Source: Megalobrama amblycephala
Lineage: Eukaryota; Chordata; Actinopteri; Cypriniformes; Xenocyprididae
NCBI RefSeq assembly: GCF_018812025.1
Contig: NC_063063.1
Coordinates: forward strand, 2,782,001-2,846,000
Length of the DNA: 64,000 bases
Direction: 5' to 3'
In this document: piece after piece, positions 22,685-35,800 of the stretch
Layout of the letters: every line of letters begins with the position of its first letter
Numbering within the stretch: position 1 is the first letter of the stretch
Position numbers and translations under genes: made by a program
The notes under the pieces: model-generated
Databases searched by the model: none
What the model was told of the DNA's origin: nothing
Seen by the model: the letters and a program-made list of their open reading frames with translations, nothing else

Positions 22685-23240
22685 TTTAGTTTAGCAAAAT
22701 CATCTGCTGAAGTATATCTGCAGATATAGATATTCACATGCGTCTAACTACGGTTGCAGACGCTCAGTCAACAAGCTCTCGAATGTTCACGGACCGGCTT
22801 TGACCGTTCCAACATGGCGGACGGCTTACGCATAGCGGCCCGTAGAAACAACTGCTAATGAGGCATCTATGTATACAATCTATGCTTGGCTCAGTACCAC
22901 TGTACCAACCTTTTATGAACTCTTGGAACTGTACACAGCTGCTTTATTGCACTTTGCCCATTTGGCGCGGGCTTTCCGTTGACATTTCTCATATAAACAT
23001 CCTTTATTCTTATAATTACCCCAAATCGCATGAAAAACAAATAAAAACATTACTGTAATCGTCTATTTATTAGCTTAATGTTTCATCTGTACAAACGTTT
23101 CTATCTACGAAGACTGATGAGCTGCCGGATGGATTTTCGTCATAGAAGGGTGGGAGTTATGATGACACGTAATATGATTGACAGATAAGTAGCGAATCAT
23201 CTGTCTGGGAGTAGTATTATTCGTAATACATACATGATAT
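22685..23240. other. CpG-containing intergenic segment, no gene recognised
   Basis: Contains AACATGGCGGAC at 22811, a YY1-like motif, and several CpGs. It could be an old promoter or repeat. No coding exon is supported. Confidence 0.3.
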
Positions 23241-23989
23241 CATGTATTTCTAACAGAAATTAAAAATTACTGTCACTGTTTACCGTCTTTCATAAACATT
23301 GGTCAAATATCTAAGCTTAGAGTCCTAAATTAATCTGATTAAATAACACTGTCATAGTAATATATCCCGCAGTGAACAAAAACAAACCGTGTCGCTAGAG
23401 ATCTTTTAAAGTTAATTATCTAGCTACATGCACTTCAGAGTCTTCTTACATGGTTTATGATGATGAAGTGTTGCTCATGTTACAGTATTCAGTTAGAGCA
23501 AAACAAAACCAGCTGACGTGATGCGTACGTCTTACAGTCATGAAGAATCTTATTGGTTAAAGAAAACGTCTGTCTCGCATGGTTTGAGCATACTCCTCGA
23601 AAACTGTGTCTGATTGGCTCACACTTGCACCCGGAGGACGAACAATGGGCGTGGCTTTTGAAAGGCCGCTGGCACGAGGAGTTGTTTTGGTCGAAATGTC
23701 CCATGCCATGGGTCATAACGAGCATCTTGTTCATAATTAACCACACTTAAAAACACACACGCTTATAATATCCTCCTTAATCCAAGCATCCAGTATACTG
23801 GACAAATTTGTTTTGGATTTTCTGACTTTTCAGTGTTTCTACACAACTCAGAGCATGTTGTTTAGTCAGTAGGTGAGAATAACCCATTTTTTTAGTGATC
23901 CCATATTTTTACCTGACGTATTTATCTTTGTACAGTTGTTACAGAATGTTGCTATCATAAAGGGAGGGATATTCACAAAGACTATAGAA

Positions 23990-24445
23990 TAACACAAGAC
24001 ATGTCACTCGTATTGTTTTGAATGGGAAAAAGTGTAACGCGCAATATGGCGGAGTAAGTCCCGCCTTCTAAATAAGAGCCAATCGCCGACTGGTAAAGTC
24101 ATCGCGTCACTTCAGCGGCCGTTAGAATCACCGGTTTCTATAGAAACAGTCAGACGCGAGCCTCCGAAGAGACGCGCATTTAGGTCTGCGCATGCGCATT
24201 AGCTTGATCCAGCCTGAAAAATAGTTTTTTTTTTGTCATGATTCGAGCGTTTAGAAACTAAATTTATGAGCCGGTTGTTGTTAGATTTCATTGGTGATTT
24301 CAAATATCGTAAGGTTGGCGAACAGTTTTGGAGAATTTGATGTTTCCCCATTCAAAGAGATTGCATGATGCCCAGGATGCCCGAGAGGCGTTTCAAAGAT
24401 GGCCGCCGAGTGAAATGACTTGTCTTAAAGGGACTTTGATATTCA
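23990..24445. repeat. Duplicated CpG/YY1-motif unit, copy 1
   Basis: About 440 bp that recurs at 24770-25215. Shared landmarks in order: AATATGGCGGA, GTCCCGCCTTCTAAATAAGA, CCGGTTTCTATAGAAACAGT, CTGCGCATGCGCATTAGC, TTGATCCAGCCTGAAAAATA, then GCGTTTCAAAGATGGCCGC. Contains YY1-like cores at 24043 and 24395. No coding potential that is shared between copies. Confidence 0.8.
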
Positions 24446-24769
24446 TGTTTAACAGCAGAATTCCTGGTGAAAAACTACATTACCCAGGATTCTGTGAAAA
24501 ATCTCCACCAATCAGAGAATCGAAATAAGCAAATCGCGCCAAAATAAACGCAAACTCCCCTGAAGCAACTGAATGTCTCATTATTTTATTCGAAATACCA
24601 TTAACTGGTATGGTTTTGCATGTTTGATATGTATTTCTGATAGAAATTAAAAATTATCATCACTGTTAACCTTTTTTATCATAAACTGTTGTAAAATATA
24701 AGCTAGAGCTCTATATTCTTCAGTTGAAGATTATATAAGGCTGTCTTAGTAATATCAAAGACGCGTCAC

Positions 24770-25215
24770 TCTATTATGAATGGGACAAAGTGCAACTTGC
24801 AATATGGCGGAATAAGTCCCGCCTTCTAAATAAGAGCCAATCGCCGATTGGTAAAGTCATCGCGTCACTGCAGCGGCCATTAGAAGCTCCGGTTTCTATA
24901 GAAACAGTCAGACTCGCGCCTCTGAAATGAGGCACAAGAGACACGCATTTAGGACTGCGCATGCGCATTAGCTTGATCCAGCCTGAAAAATACCGTTTTT
25001 TTGTCACGATTCGAGCGCTTAGAAACAAAATTTATGAGACAGTTGTTGTCAAATTTCATTAGTGATTTCAAATATGAAATTTAATCGAAAGTTGGCAAAC
25101 AGCTTCAGAGAATTTGATGTTTCTCCATTCAATGAGATAGGAGCTGAACTTGGATGCCCGAGAGGCGTTTCAAAGATGGCCGCTGAGTGAAATGACTCAT
25201 TTTAAAGGGACTTTG
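24770..25215. repeat. Duplicated CpG/YY1-motif unit, copy 2
   Basis: Second copy of the 23990-24445 unit in the same orientation, with about 85-90% identity by eye and small indels. Further upstream, 24626-24760 also matches 23244-23365. The whole is thus a tandem-like duplication of about 1.2 kb mixed with unrelated pieces. YY1-like motifs at 24801 and 25172 are kept. Confidence 0.8.
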
Positions 25216-25228
25216 GTAATATCGTAAA

Positions 25229-26822
25229 GGTCATTCTACAGAAACGTCCACTTTTGGTATGACAAAATGTCTTAAAATGTATTTCTTTTTCTAACATTTA
25301 AACTTAGACCACATTATTATATTACATTTTGACTTTATGAATACACATAAATGACAGCTTAATGATTTAAAAAAAAATAAATAAAATTGTTTTTATTTAA
25401 AGACCGCATGTACCCATTTTTTGTCACTGATGTTACCTTACTTCTCTGGCATTTTTAAATGTTTTTTTTGAAATATTATTTCTCAATTTTTTCAGCACAT
25501 GCAGTCAGAGTTACAGAATAATAATGATAATGCAAAAAATAAGGAGATTATGTTTTTTTTTTTTTTTAATCAAGTTAGTTAAAAGTGTGATTGAATGATG
25601 TTAATTCAATTGCGCTACCATGTATTTGCTCTAACAATGAAAATATTTGAAAAACAGTTATAAACAAGTAATGATGCAATCCTTTACATCTCAATGGATG
25701 TAAAATGATTACCATGTCACATATGACACATTTTATTTAATGTGACAGACAAAAAACAGTAACACCAGTGACCAAATGAGTCACCAGTGACTTATATATA
25801 AGACCAAAGATCCTTAATTTTTCAACTATAATTAAGTAGATGGGACTAAATTTTTACATTTGGTATACAATCAAAGACTTATCATTGACATTAGTGAAAG
25901 CAGTCAGTAAAAGATCATAAACAACATTTTAAAAATGTCTGTAACTGTCTGTAAAGTCGCTGCACTCAATTTAGCAAAAAACCCTCAATTTAGCCATATC
26001 TGACCAAAGGAAGATTAACAATGAGAAAGAAAAGTTAGAATCATGTAATCTTAATGCTATTTTATGCAAAAGAACTTAATGAATAGCTTTAATTAAAGTT
26101 TATCTATAAACGGGTAACACCAGTGACAATTTTCATGAAAAATGCATTTTACACAATGGATCCACATATTGTCAATCATATTCACTAAATTAAGTAATTT
26201 AATCCATTTATATTCTAGTTTTTTAAAATTCCCTAACAATAAAGTAGGTCACACCAGTGACTTCAACTAGAAGCTTTATATGAAATTTTGATTTTCTAAT
26301 TAAAATTTCTGATAACTGAAAAGAGATAGTGGACTTTCCATTGGCCTTTCTTCATTGATCTTCAGGAAATAGGAAGAAGGAAGTCAAGTGATGTCATCAG
26401 TGCGATTTTTTATTTCAAAATAAGAGATTTTTGTTACCAGTGACACAACAACAGGGGACCACTACATTCATTAAATATTTTATAATATTTGCATTTGTTT
26501 TGTTTTTATGTCATTTACATCATATATTTGATAGTTATGCATACATTATTGTATTTGAAGTGGTAGAAAAACCTGTTTCTGAGCTCAAAATAAAGCACTT
26601 TTCCTCATGACTGTGGGGACGAGAGTTTCTGTGGTGTTTGGAATTTTTATAATTAATTAAGAAACAAATATTGCCACATTGATGGCTCAAGATTTAATTG
26701 TTCAAATAACATATTGTTTCATATTAAAATATAAAAAAAAATTGTAATCCTAAAGTGTTTTTCAAGTGTAATATTTCAGTAAAGTCTAGGGACAGAAAAG
26801 TGGACGTTTCTGTAGAATGACC
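25229..26822. mobile_element. 1.6-kb element, TIR GGTCATTCTACAGAAACG, exact 6-bp target duplication CGTAAA
   Basis: Ends GGTCATTCTACAGAAACGTC (25229) and its inverse (ending 26822) are flanked by CGTAAA on both sides (25223-25228 and 26823-26828). The interior is AT-rich, has no transposase, and carries CACCAGTGAC or TACCAGTGAC at 25763, 25782, 26118, 26252 and 26435, all in direct orientation. The 3' flank (CAAAAACAACCCGTGCCGCT) resembles 23376-23396, which represents a related unoccupied sequence. Confidence 0.8.
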
Positions 26823-27059
26823 CGTAAACAAAAACAACCCGTGCCGCTAGATCTTTTTAAAGTTAACATTGTAAAATAATGGTTGCCTTTTAAATTTTAT
26901 GATGGGGGTCCATGACATCCAAAAGATTGAAAACATCTAGGGCCAGTTGCATGAAAAATTCGCAGACTCTTTCAAGTCTTCTAATTGTTTTCTTTAAGAC
27001 TTTTTTTTTAAAAAGTCATTTGAATAGAAATGTTGGCTAGATTGGTATAATTTGCATGT

Positions 27060-27473
27060 GAAAAGTAAACCGCTAGTTGGTCAAACTGGTTCTCAAGACA
27101 GTCTAGGCACCTGCTGATCGCCAGAAGCAAAGATTGCGAGTGGTTCCAAAAGTCGCCGCTAGGTGTCGCTGTATTTCCAGTCTGTTTGTCGGCAGTATAA
27201 GGAGGGGAGGGAGACGATAAGACGCTGATAAATTTTCTAGAGTGAAAGAAAAGGATCTCTCTCTCTCTCCACCGCCAGAACCTTGAGCGCAAACACAAAG
27301 AGGAAGAGAAATACACTATATTTACAGCCATTTCCATCCCATCAGTAAGTGGACACACCTCGGGCTTCGTAACTAGACGCGCTTGCGGTTATTTGTACGT
27401 TTTCATCGCTGCCCCATTCATCAACCTGCTCGCGATAGATAAGCCCGGCGGAGACGTATCGATCCAGCGAGTC
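27060..27473 (+). promoter_or_regulatory. adap1: Probable adap1 promoter and 5' UTR
   Basis: This stretch is richer in G+C and CpG than its surroundings. It contains a CTCTCTCTC tract and sits directly upstream of the adap1 start. No clear TATA box is visible. The transcription start cannot be fixed. Inferred from position and composition. Confidence 0.4.
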
Positions 27474-27564
27474 ATGGCGAAAGAGCCGGAGCGGAACAGC
27501 TGCCTTCTGCGCGATCTCCGGCAGCGAGCCGGTAATGACATCTGCGCGGACTGCGGCGCTGCAG
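27474..27564 (+). CDS. adap1: adap1 coding exon 1 (residues 1-30)
   Basis: Starts at ATG in a GTCATGG context and ends at GCAG|GTAAGA. It encodes [20 protein letters not shown], then [10 protein letters not shown], giving the first two zinc-binding cysteines of the ArfGAP finger. The open frame extends upstream to 27393, but that stretch has no ATG, so this is the first usable start. Confidence 0.95.
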
Positions 27565-28088
27565 GTAAGAGCATCTCACCTGGTCAACTGCTACTGTACA
27601 TACAGAGCCTGAAGCCGCCGCACCTGTCAGACTGATGCACCGCGCTGCTTTCGGTTTGTGTGGCTCTTGCATCTGCTGTGGGAGGCCTAGACCTGACACT
27701 TTATAGTAGGCTACACTTTAAATATTTCATCTGATAACATTAAATATTTTTAATACTAAAGTCATTGTGATATATTCAAATGTAATATATATATATGTAC
27801 ACACACAAAATGTTTCCCTATTAATAAAATCTGTAATATTTACATTTATTATTTGTTATTACATTTTGAATTACTTGTATTGTAGTATATTAAAATAAAA
27901 ATGAGATATATGATATAGTAAGTTGTTATAATATATTAAAATAGAGCATATATAATAATATAATAATAAATAGCATTATATGTTTATATAGTTCATATTT
28001 TAATTCTGTTTATTAGATATTTATTTGTAATTTCTATTTGATGTTTATCATTTTAATTAAGTAGTAGCCTATATTATAATGTCATAAC

Positions 28089-28145
<57 letters not shown>

Positions 28146-28216
28146 GAAATAGCATGTTTATATAGTTCATATTTGATGTATGAAATATTTATAATTTATA
28201 TTTGGTATTTAATATT

Positions 28217-28263
<47 letters not shown>

Positions 28264-28595
28264 TAAATATAATATATATATATATATTTAGTATTCAAAT
28301 TATATATATATAATATATATAAATAATCTATAAAGTTTATAATATATCAATATCTAGCATTTATTATATATAGTAATATAATTTACAGTATATTTTAATA
28401 TAGTTCATTTTTATTAAATTGATGAAATAATTTTATTTGATTTGTTGTTATTACAATTTTAATTATATATATATATATATATAGTTATATAGTTATATAC
28501 AGCTATAGTTATAATATATTCTTAACATATTAAATAATATATAATATAAGCATTACATTATATATTTTTATTTTATATATTTCATATTTTAATTT

Positions 28596-28636
<41 letters not shown>

Positions 28637-29827
28637 GAATATATTATAACTTATATTATATATATATATATATATATATAAGTTATAATATATTCTTAAA
28701 TAGCATGTATTATGTATAATAATGTGTAATATAAAATATTTAATACATATTCATTAATTCATTTACATATTCATATTTTAATTTGGTTTATAAAATATGT
28801 GTTATATTAATAATTGCTATGTGTATTTTAATATCCATAGCAATAAGCATGTGTACGCCACTAAATACATGTTGTATTACGGTAGTTTCTGTGTAAATAC
28901 TCACTAAAACAATGACACTCTGCAGCGTCATTACAGTGATTCAGCCTTGCTTATGATGCTACAGTCACATGTCATCATCATTCTGCCTCAGGGAAACAAC
29001 ATGTTACAGGAGTAGTCATGTGTTCCATGTTATTTGATAATAATATGGTGGTTTTTGATCTGTACTTACCCATACACACTCTCCAGCCCCAAAAGGTTGT
29101 AGAGTGTTGGTTGGGTGACACACAGCATTGAGTCACGCATGTTGTTTGTAATGCGAGGTGTTAAACATGAGTTTGTGGTGTGTTTTGAGAGGTGTTGTAA
29201 GAAGGGGATGTGTGTGTGTGTGTGTGTGTGTGTGAGTCACACAAAGAGTGGGTGACTCAGCTATATTCTCATCAGGTCTCCTGTACAGCTCCTGTTTGAC
29301 TGTGTGTAAGAAAATAGATTTCCTAATGTTATTATCTCAATCCCTTCAGATACAGTGTCATACTGTACATATTTCTCTGCATTGCAGCTTTTCAGTACAG
29401 TATCAGGCACACAAACGCATAGGCTTACATACACACCGTCCTATTAAGGCGGTAATATTACGGTGACTCTCACAAGAGAGTTCTGGGATTTTTGCCCAGC
29501 GTTGGATATCAGCCCATTCTGACTGTGTTACGACTGCAGGCGCTTTAGGCCGGAGGAAAACAGCGCATCAGATCAGCGGATGACACATGGCGCACACTTC
29601 AGATGAGTCAGGGTGAATATGGGGTTAGGGAAAGACTAGACGACATACTTCTGTTTTCCTTACTTTCGATATGTGCATGTGTTGAGTGATGAAAGACAGA
29701 TTTTCTTGTTGAAAATCCCTAAAACACCAACATATCAGATGCATGATGCATGTGTTATTTTTAGTGCTGTCAAATCGATTAATCGCATCTAACATAAATG
29801 TTTGTAAATATAGTATATGTGTGTGTT

Positions 29828-29888
<61 letters not shown>

Positions 29889-32800
29889 GCATACAAGCAC
29901 ATACTGTATATATTTGTACAAACTTTTATGTTAGATGCGATTAATTGCAATTAATTGCTTTGACAGCACTAATTATTTTAGTATTGAATTACCATTATAG
30001 TTTTTGAATTAGATTTTATTTTTATATTTTCTGTTTTTATTTATTTTAGTAATTTAGTTTTTGTCATTTTTATTGTTTTAAATGTCTATAAATAGTTAAA
30101 TAAAATGAAAATGTTTTCAATTTTTGTAGTTTTAGTGAATGATAATAACCTGGTATATATTCTTTTTTAACTTTTTAATTTTAGTTTTTTTTTTCATATT
30201 TATTAGTTTTTTGTTTTGTTTTTTTTTAACTAAAGTTATTTTAGTACTTCAGCTTCAGTTAAACAAAACTCAGAAATGTTGCTTTGGAAACGACTTGAAA
30301 TAAAATAAGTTTATTTTTTATATATATTTTATTTCAATTCAAATAATGAAAATTTTTTTATGGTTTTAGATTTAATTGTAGATAACAATATTAACCCTGA
30401 TGTCGGTAACTGGTCATCTTCTTTCTGTTATTACATCATACTAAATGTCCACATGTCTGGCTCACTTTTGACAAACAGAGAGCATCATGGGAGGGTTTTC
30501 ACAGAACTCATTGTGAAATAGTAAATACAATTCCCTAAAATAGAGAGCATTCAAACTGCGCCTTGTGCGGAAGCTGGCAAGAATCACTTTTACTGTTTCT
30601 CATCCTAAGATGTGTCGAAATTTCAATGAAATTGGCAGTACAAAGATACTTACATTGAAAACCGTGTAAGTATTTTTCTGTTGTCAACGTAGCGAGTTTG
30701 AGCCAACAAAATCTGCATGGGGAACTTTTTCACCCTCAAAATAAAACATTATAACATTATGTGACCGCACCTTCAGGGCTAGTGAATTGACCAAAAGCCT
30801 TAACCCTAAATATTCAACTTATACTGTGATCAGCTAATCATACAGCCTAAATAAATAAATATCCCATTATATCATACAGACTTAGGATCTTTTTAAAGGG
30901 GACCTATAATGCCCCTTTCACAAGATGTCTCTGGTGTCTCCAGAATGTGTCTGTGAAGTTTCAGCTCAAAATCCCCCACAGATCATTTATTATAGTTTGT
31001 CAAATTTGCCCCTATTTGGGTGTGAGCAAAAACACGCCGTTTTTGTGTGTGTCCCTTTAAATGCAAATGAGCTGCTGATTCCGCCCCCTTTCCAGAAGAG
31101 GGCGGAGCTTTAACAGCTCAACAACAACAAAGCTGGAGAATCTCACGCAGCCAAAATGAGGATTGTAAAACAACCCATTCACTGGGTTAAAACAACCTAA
31201 TCGCTGGGTTTGTCCATTTTCAACTCAACTTGGGTTGTTTTTAACCCACCATTTTTTTAAAGATGTACTATATCATTGTCCAGCTCTAATCTGATAAATG
31301 CGACACATAGGCATGAAGAAATTAAGATGTTATAAACATTAATACCATGATTTATTGTAAAGCTGCTTTGAAACAACATGGATTGTGAAAAGCGCTGTAC
31401 AAGTAAATTTGACTTGACATGACTATTGATATGTCACATGAATCACTTATCATCCATTGCATCATTTTACTGTGATTTAGTCATTGATTTTATTTTATTT
31501 ATTTTTTTGGTTGCCAAGTTAGGCTGTACTGAGTGTGATGGACGACTGTCCTTCAGAGCTGACACAGTCTCTCTCTCTCTTCGCACTCACATCACAAACA
31601 CTTTTTTGCCTTTACACACACACATATGTAGGACAGATATATCTTCAAATCTTTCAGATATGTGGCATAAACCCAGAATAACCTAAGCCTCACATCAACA
31701 CATTCTCTATTTTGAGAAACCTCAATATGCCGTATGGTACGCATGCTGGGGTTTCACAGTTGCTTCTTGCTGCGAATGAAGCCATTGACCCAGTGCACTC
31801 AATCTCTGGTATAGCACACTTCATGCCTTGTGACTTTTATCACTCAATGAGTAAAAGTCACAGCCTTCAGCGCACTGCCATCTCAGTCATGCAAATCATC
31901 CAGGCGACATTGACACCACGACCCTGTTTACACTAGTATTAACATCTTTCCACTTGCAATCTGCGGACAGTTGCATAAACATAGTCATCATGTTAAGACT
32001 GTTGCTTAATAGCTAGTCTAGCAGTTAGTCAAGGGGTAATCAGTCTTACTTTTCAGATTCAAATTAGACCAATCTTCTTAACAGACAGATATGACCAGTG
32101 TTGAAGAAAAAAAATACACGATTAACTTGTAAAACTAGTCTGAGCAGTTTATGCAACTGGACACTGTTTAGATGCAAATGGGGTTGAAACATTTGGAGGT
32201 TTGTTTAATGCAGTTAATGATCATGTGAAGCACATTCGAAGTTCAATTTATGTAGGAGCTTAACATGATTAATTTGGCCAAAAATTTAAATTCTGTCATA
32301 TGAATTTTTTCTTCTTCTGTGGAACACAACAGAAGAAATTCACTTAAAGCCCTTATGAATAATGCATTATAAAGGTATTCATAATGTATCTTTTCATAAG
32401 TAAATGTACTAACTAAAACTAAATGCATTATGTTTGCAGATTCCTTGTTGCATCTTAAATCTGTTATTTGTTTGAATGCATTATACTTTCTAAAGGTGTA
32501 GCAATGAATAGACCAGTATTATTAGAATGTATTATAACTGGTTGCAATTATTCATACAATGCACTATAAGGTGCATTACAAAGCATAATTAATGCATTAA
32601 AAACACTTTTTATGAAACATTATGTGCAGTATAAAGGCTTTAAGTAAAGTGTTACCAAAATGGTGAATCATTTTCAGTCTTTTTTTTATTGATCCGGTCG
32701 ACGGGTTCACAAAAGTGGTATGCGTGATTCTGAATTATGCATGAATCTGAGTTAAAGCCTGTTCACACTGAGAACGATAACTATAAACTATAATAACTAT

Positions 32801-35800
32801 ATTAGCATCCACACGAATGGACGGTTATGTTCTGTTATTATAAGTGTGCCGCAGTTTTTGCTGTCTGCTCGAGTCTTTAAAGCAGGATGGATTCTGATTG
32901 GCTGTCAGTGTTTTTATCGTTCATCAGCTGGAAAAATCTTTTATTGAAAGTGATTCCATCTTCAGAAGACTATTTATATAGTTTATAGAGTTTCTTTATT
33001 TACATTTTTATGGTGCTTTTGTGTCTGTTTTGAAGCTTGTAAGTTCAGTGTAATTGTATGGAAATGAGCAACCAGCACGAATAAAGAAAGTCACACAGGT
33101 TTGGAATGAGTAAATTATGACAGTGAATAATAATTTGATGCCATTATGACCAAGTTTAACAAATCTGGACTTCTGTGCTCACGTATGTGTTTAATGACTA
33201 ACTTCATGAGCAGAAATCAAATTCGCAAGCAACGAGGAAGGTGTGTAGCCTGGTAGCAGACAGAGCCACACCTTGATCAGCAGATAAGAACCAAAAGTAG
33301 GTAAAAGACAAAACAAAGTCCATTTCATTTGGTCACAAGCCTCTCTATCTCGCTTTCTGCCGCTCTCTCCAATCGCCCCTCTTTCTCCTTCGAACAATAA
33401 CTTCACTGTATTTCTTATACGCAGCGAGCGTTAGACGTATGACACAGTTTCTCATGGATTGCGTCACTTTAAGAAGTCAAAAAACCTGAATATCAGTTTA
33501 TGCCAGTTTTGTCACAGTCGACAGCCGACACTCCCCTGTGTGCCCTCAGGGTTTTCAGCTCAAGGATTTCCCAGCGTTTAGCAACACTCGCACCTGAACT
33601 GTCAAACTCAAGTGCTCACTTTTGCAGTTTCTCTGTGACTCAAATGTGAGCTGTTGTGTGAAGAGGCTGTCTGTGTCTGTGTGTACAAAGAGGGCGTGTA
33701 TGTGTGAGATGCGGGTGACATTACAGACCTTTCTGTCTCCCTCTTATTGTGGGTTCGCCTGTGTTTAACCTTTAAGCTGAGACTAACGGTATAATTATTG
33801 CAGATAACCTCTGTGGTTTGTATGCAGTTTTTAAAGCCTCTTAGACCTCAGCAGAAACACACAGCAAGTCCTACTTTTAAACCAGTTGTTAAAGTGGTTT
33901 TGTTGCAGTCTTCAGTATTTTGGCCTCCGTTAACGGTTCCATCTGCATATGGATAAATATTGTAAAAGTAAATGGTATAGTGATGACATTATTGTCTGTG
34001 TGCCAATTTGCATACCACCCAAAATAGTATTGAAGGATAGAATTAGTAAATATAGCTGCAAGCAGCGATGGCGGGCCCAAGCCCGGTGGCACCGCCACCC
34101 CGGTGGCTTGAGGGCAGCTGTGCACAGCGGGCGATAGGCATTTAAAATGGTTAAACTTTAAAGGACTATGTCAAATTCACTCTACATTTACTGCACTACA
34201 ATGTGGCGCTATAGAGCCCCTCCTCCCCGCCCGTTTCTTAGGCTTTGCCCATGTCTACTGGATAACAATCCTCATGTGTGTGTGTTGAGTTTCATACAAT
34301 TTGAAGCATGCTAAGAGTCTCAAAAGCATCCAAAACTAATATTCAAGTTTGATGTGTTGCCATGGCAACAGTGTTTGAGATATCACGATTCTTTTCAAAG
34401 GTCTACATCTGCCATGTTTTGACATTATTCTTAAAGCAAATCAGGTAAAAATAAGAGGGTGATCTTAAAGCATGTTGAAAGTGACACACTTCCTGCTCCC
34501 AGTTGGTGGCGCTATAACTTTGACTCACAATAGTCACATCCACGGGATCTGCCTTGCACAATGAACACACAGCCGAAGTTTCATCAAAATCAATTAATGT
34601 ATGCAGAAGTTATAACACTTCCTGTTTCTCTTTTCTCAACATAAATTTGTTGCCTAGCCACGGACAAACCATTTGAGATATCAAAAATCCGCTGGCAGTT
34701 TAGCATCCTCAATGTCTTGACTTCATTCTGACCGAGTTTGGTGGTGATCGGATTGATCGCCTAGGAGGAGTATATCAAATTCCAGAGCATGCGTTTTTCA
34801 AACAACCTGCAATAGCCGACTTCCTGTTGAGCTGGCGTATAACTTAAAGCATAGAGTGTTTGATATATGGACCAAGTTTTCAGACACCATTCAAGGGGGC
34901 GCTGTCGAGCCCCCCTGCCACACCCGGGTCCCATCCTTTGTGGCGTCCTAATGGCCGCAGATTCCAATGTGTGTGCCAATTTTCAAGAGTTTTTGAGCAC
35001 GTTAAGGCCCCCAAAAAGCCCCGGATGACAGAAAAAAAAATATTTTCCTTAGAAAAACAAAAGGGCCCTGCACCTAAGTGGCTTGGGCCCTAATTAATAG
35101 TGGATAAAATCAAGATGACAACATAAGTTATAACTGTAAATTCTGGTAATTCTCTGGCTCTTTGGGCATCAGTGTCCGATTCTGGTTCGAACATATAAGG
35201 CTGAACACTGCTACTGACAGTTTCTGACATTTTCAGTGCGTGAGATTGTCCTGTTTTGTTGTTGTATGAGCTCTTGAAGCTCCGCCCTCTTCTGGAAAGG
35301 GGGCCGGGAGCAGCAGCTCATTTGCATTTAAAGGGACACACACAAAAACAAAAAGTGGCAATTTTAACATGCTATAATAAATTATCTGTGGGGTATTTTG
35401 AGCTAAAACTTCACATACACACTCTGGGGACACCAGAGACTTATATTACATCTTGTGAAAGGGGCATAATAGGTGCCCTTTAAATTTCTGAGATCATTAA
35501 CTCACTGTTTCAAACGCATGTGATTTTGGCTGTAGAGCGCAAAGAGAGAAATGTTGAAGCCAACATTATGTGATTATTGGAAAAACATGCTTCTATCTAC
35601 CAAAAAACCTAAATATAAAGTACTCAAGAACACTAGAGGCAGTAAAACACCAACAACTTTTATTCATTTTCACACAGATTGATTAAAAAGGACTTATTTT
35701 TGTACCTTGCACAATACTATGTTATGACATCAAAACACTTTTCCCATAGTGCATGGTTTGTAAACTAATACATTTTGATGCATCACATAATCAGCTCTTT

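Noticed and set aside
27393..27473. Upstream extension of adap1 exon 1 in the same frame
   Set aside because: No ATG lies in the extension (it would have to begin at TTG). The conserved ADAP1 start MAKE is at 27474 in a good context.
30925..31113. Small protein beginning [15 protein letters not shown], with relatives at 35.3 and 59.1 kb
   Set aside because: The frame recurs only because it lies in the family A interspersed repeat; there is no evidence of selection on the peptide.
32690..33440. Possible gene in adap1 intron 1 (minus-strand open frame near 33.3 kb)
   Set aside because: No homology, no splice partners, and TTCACACTGAGAACGATAAC marks a transposon end nearby.
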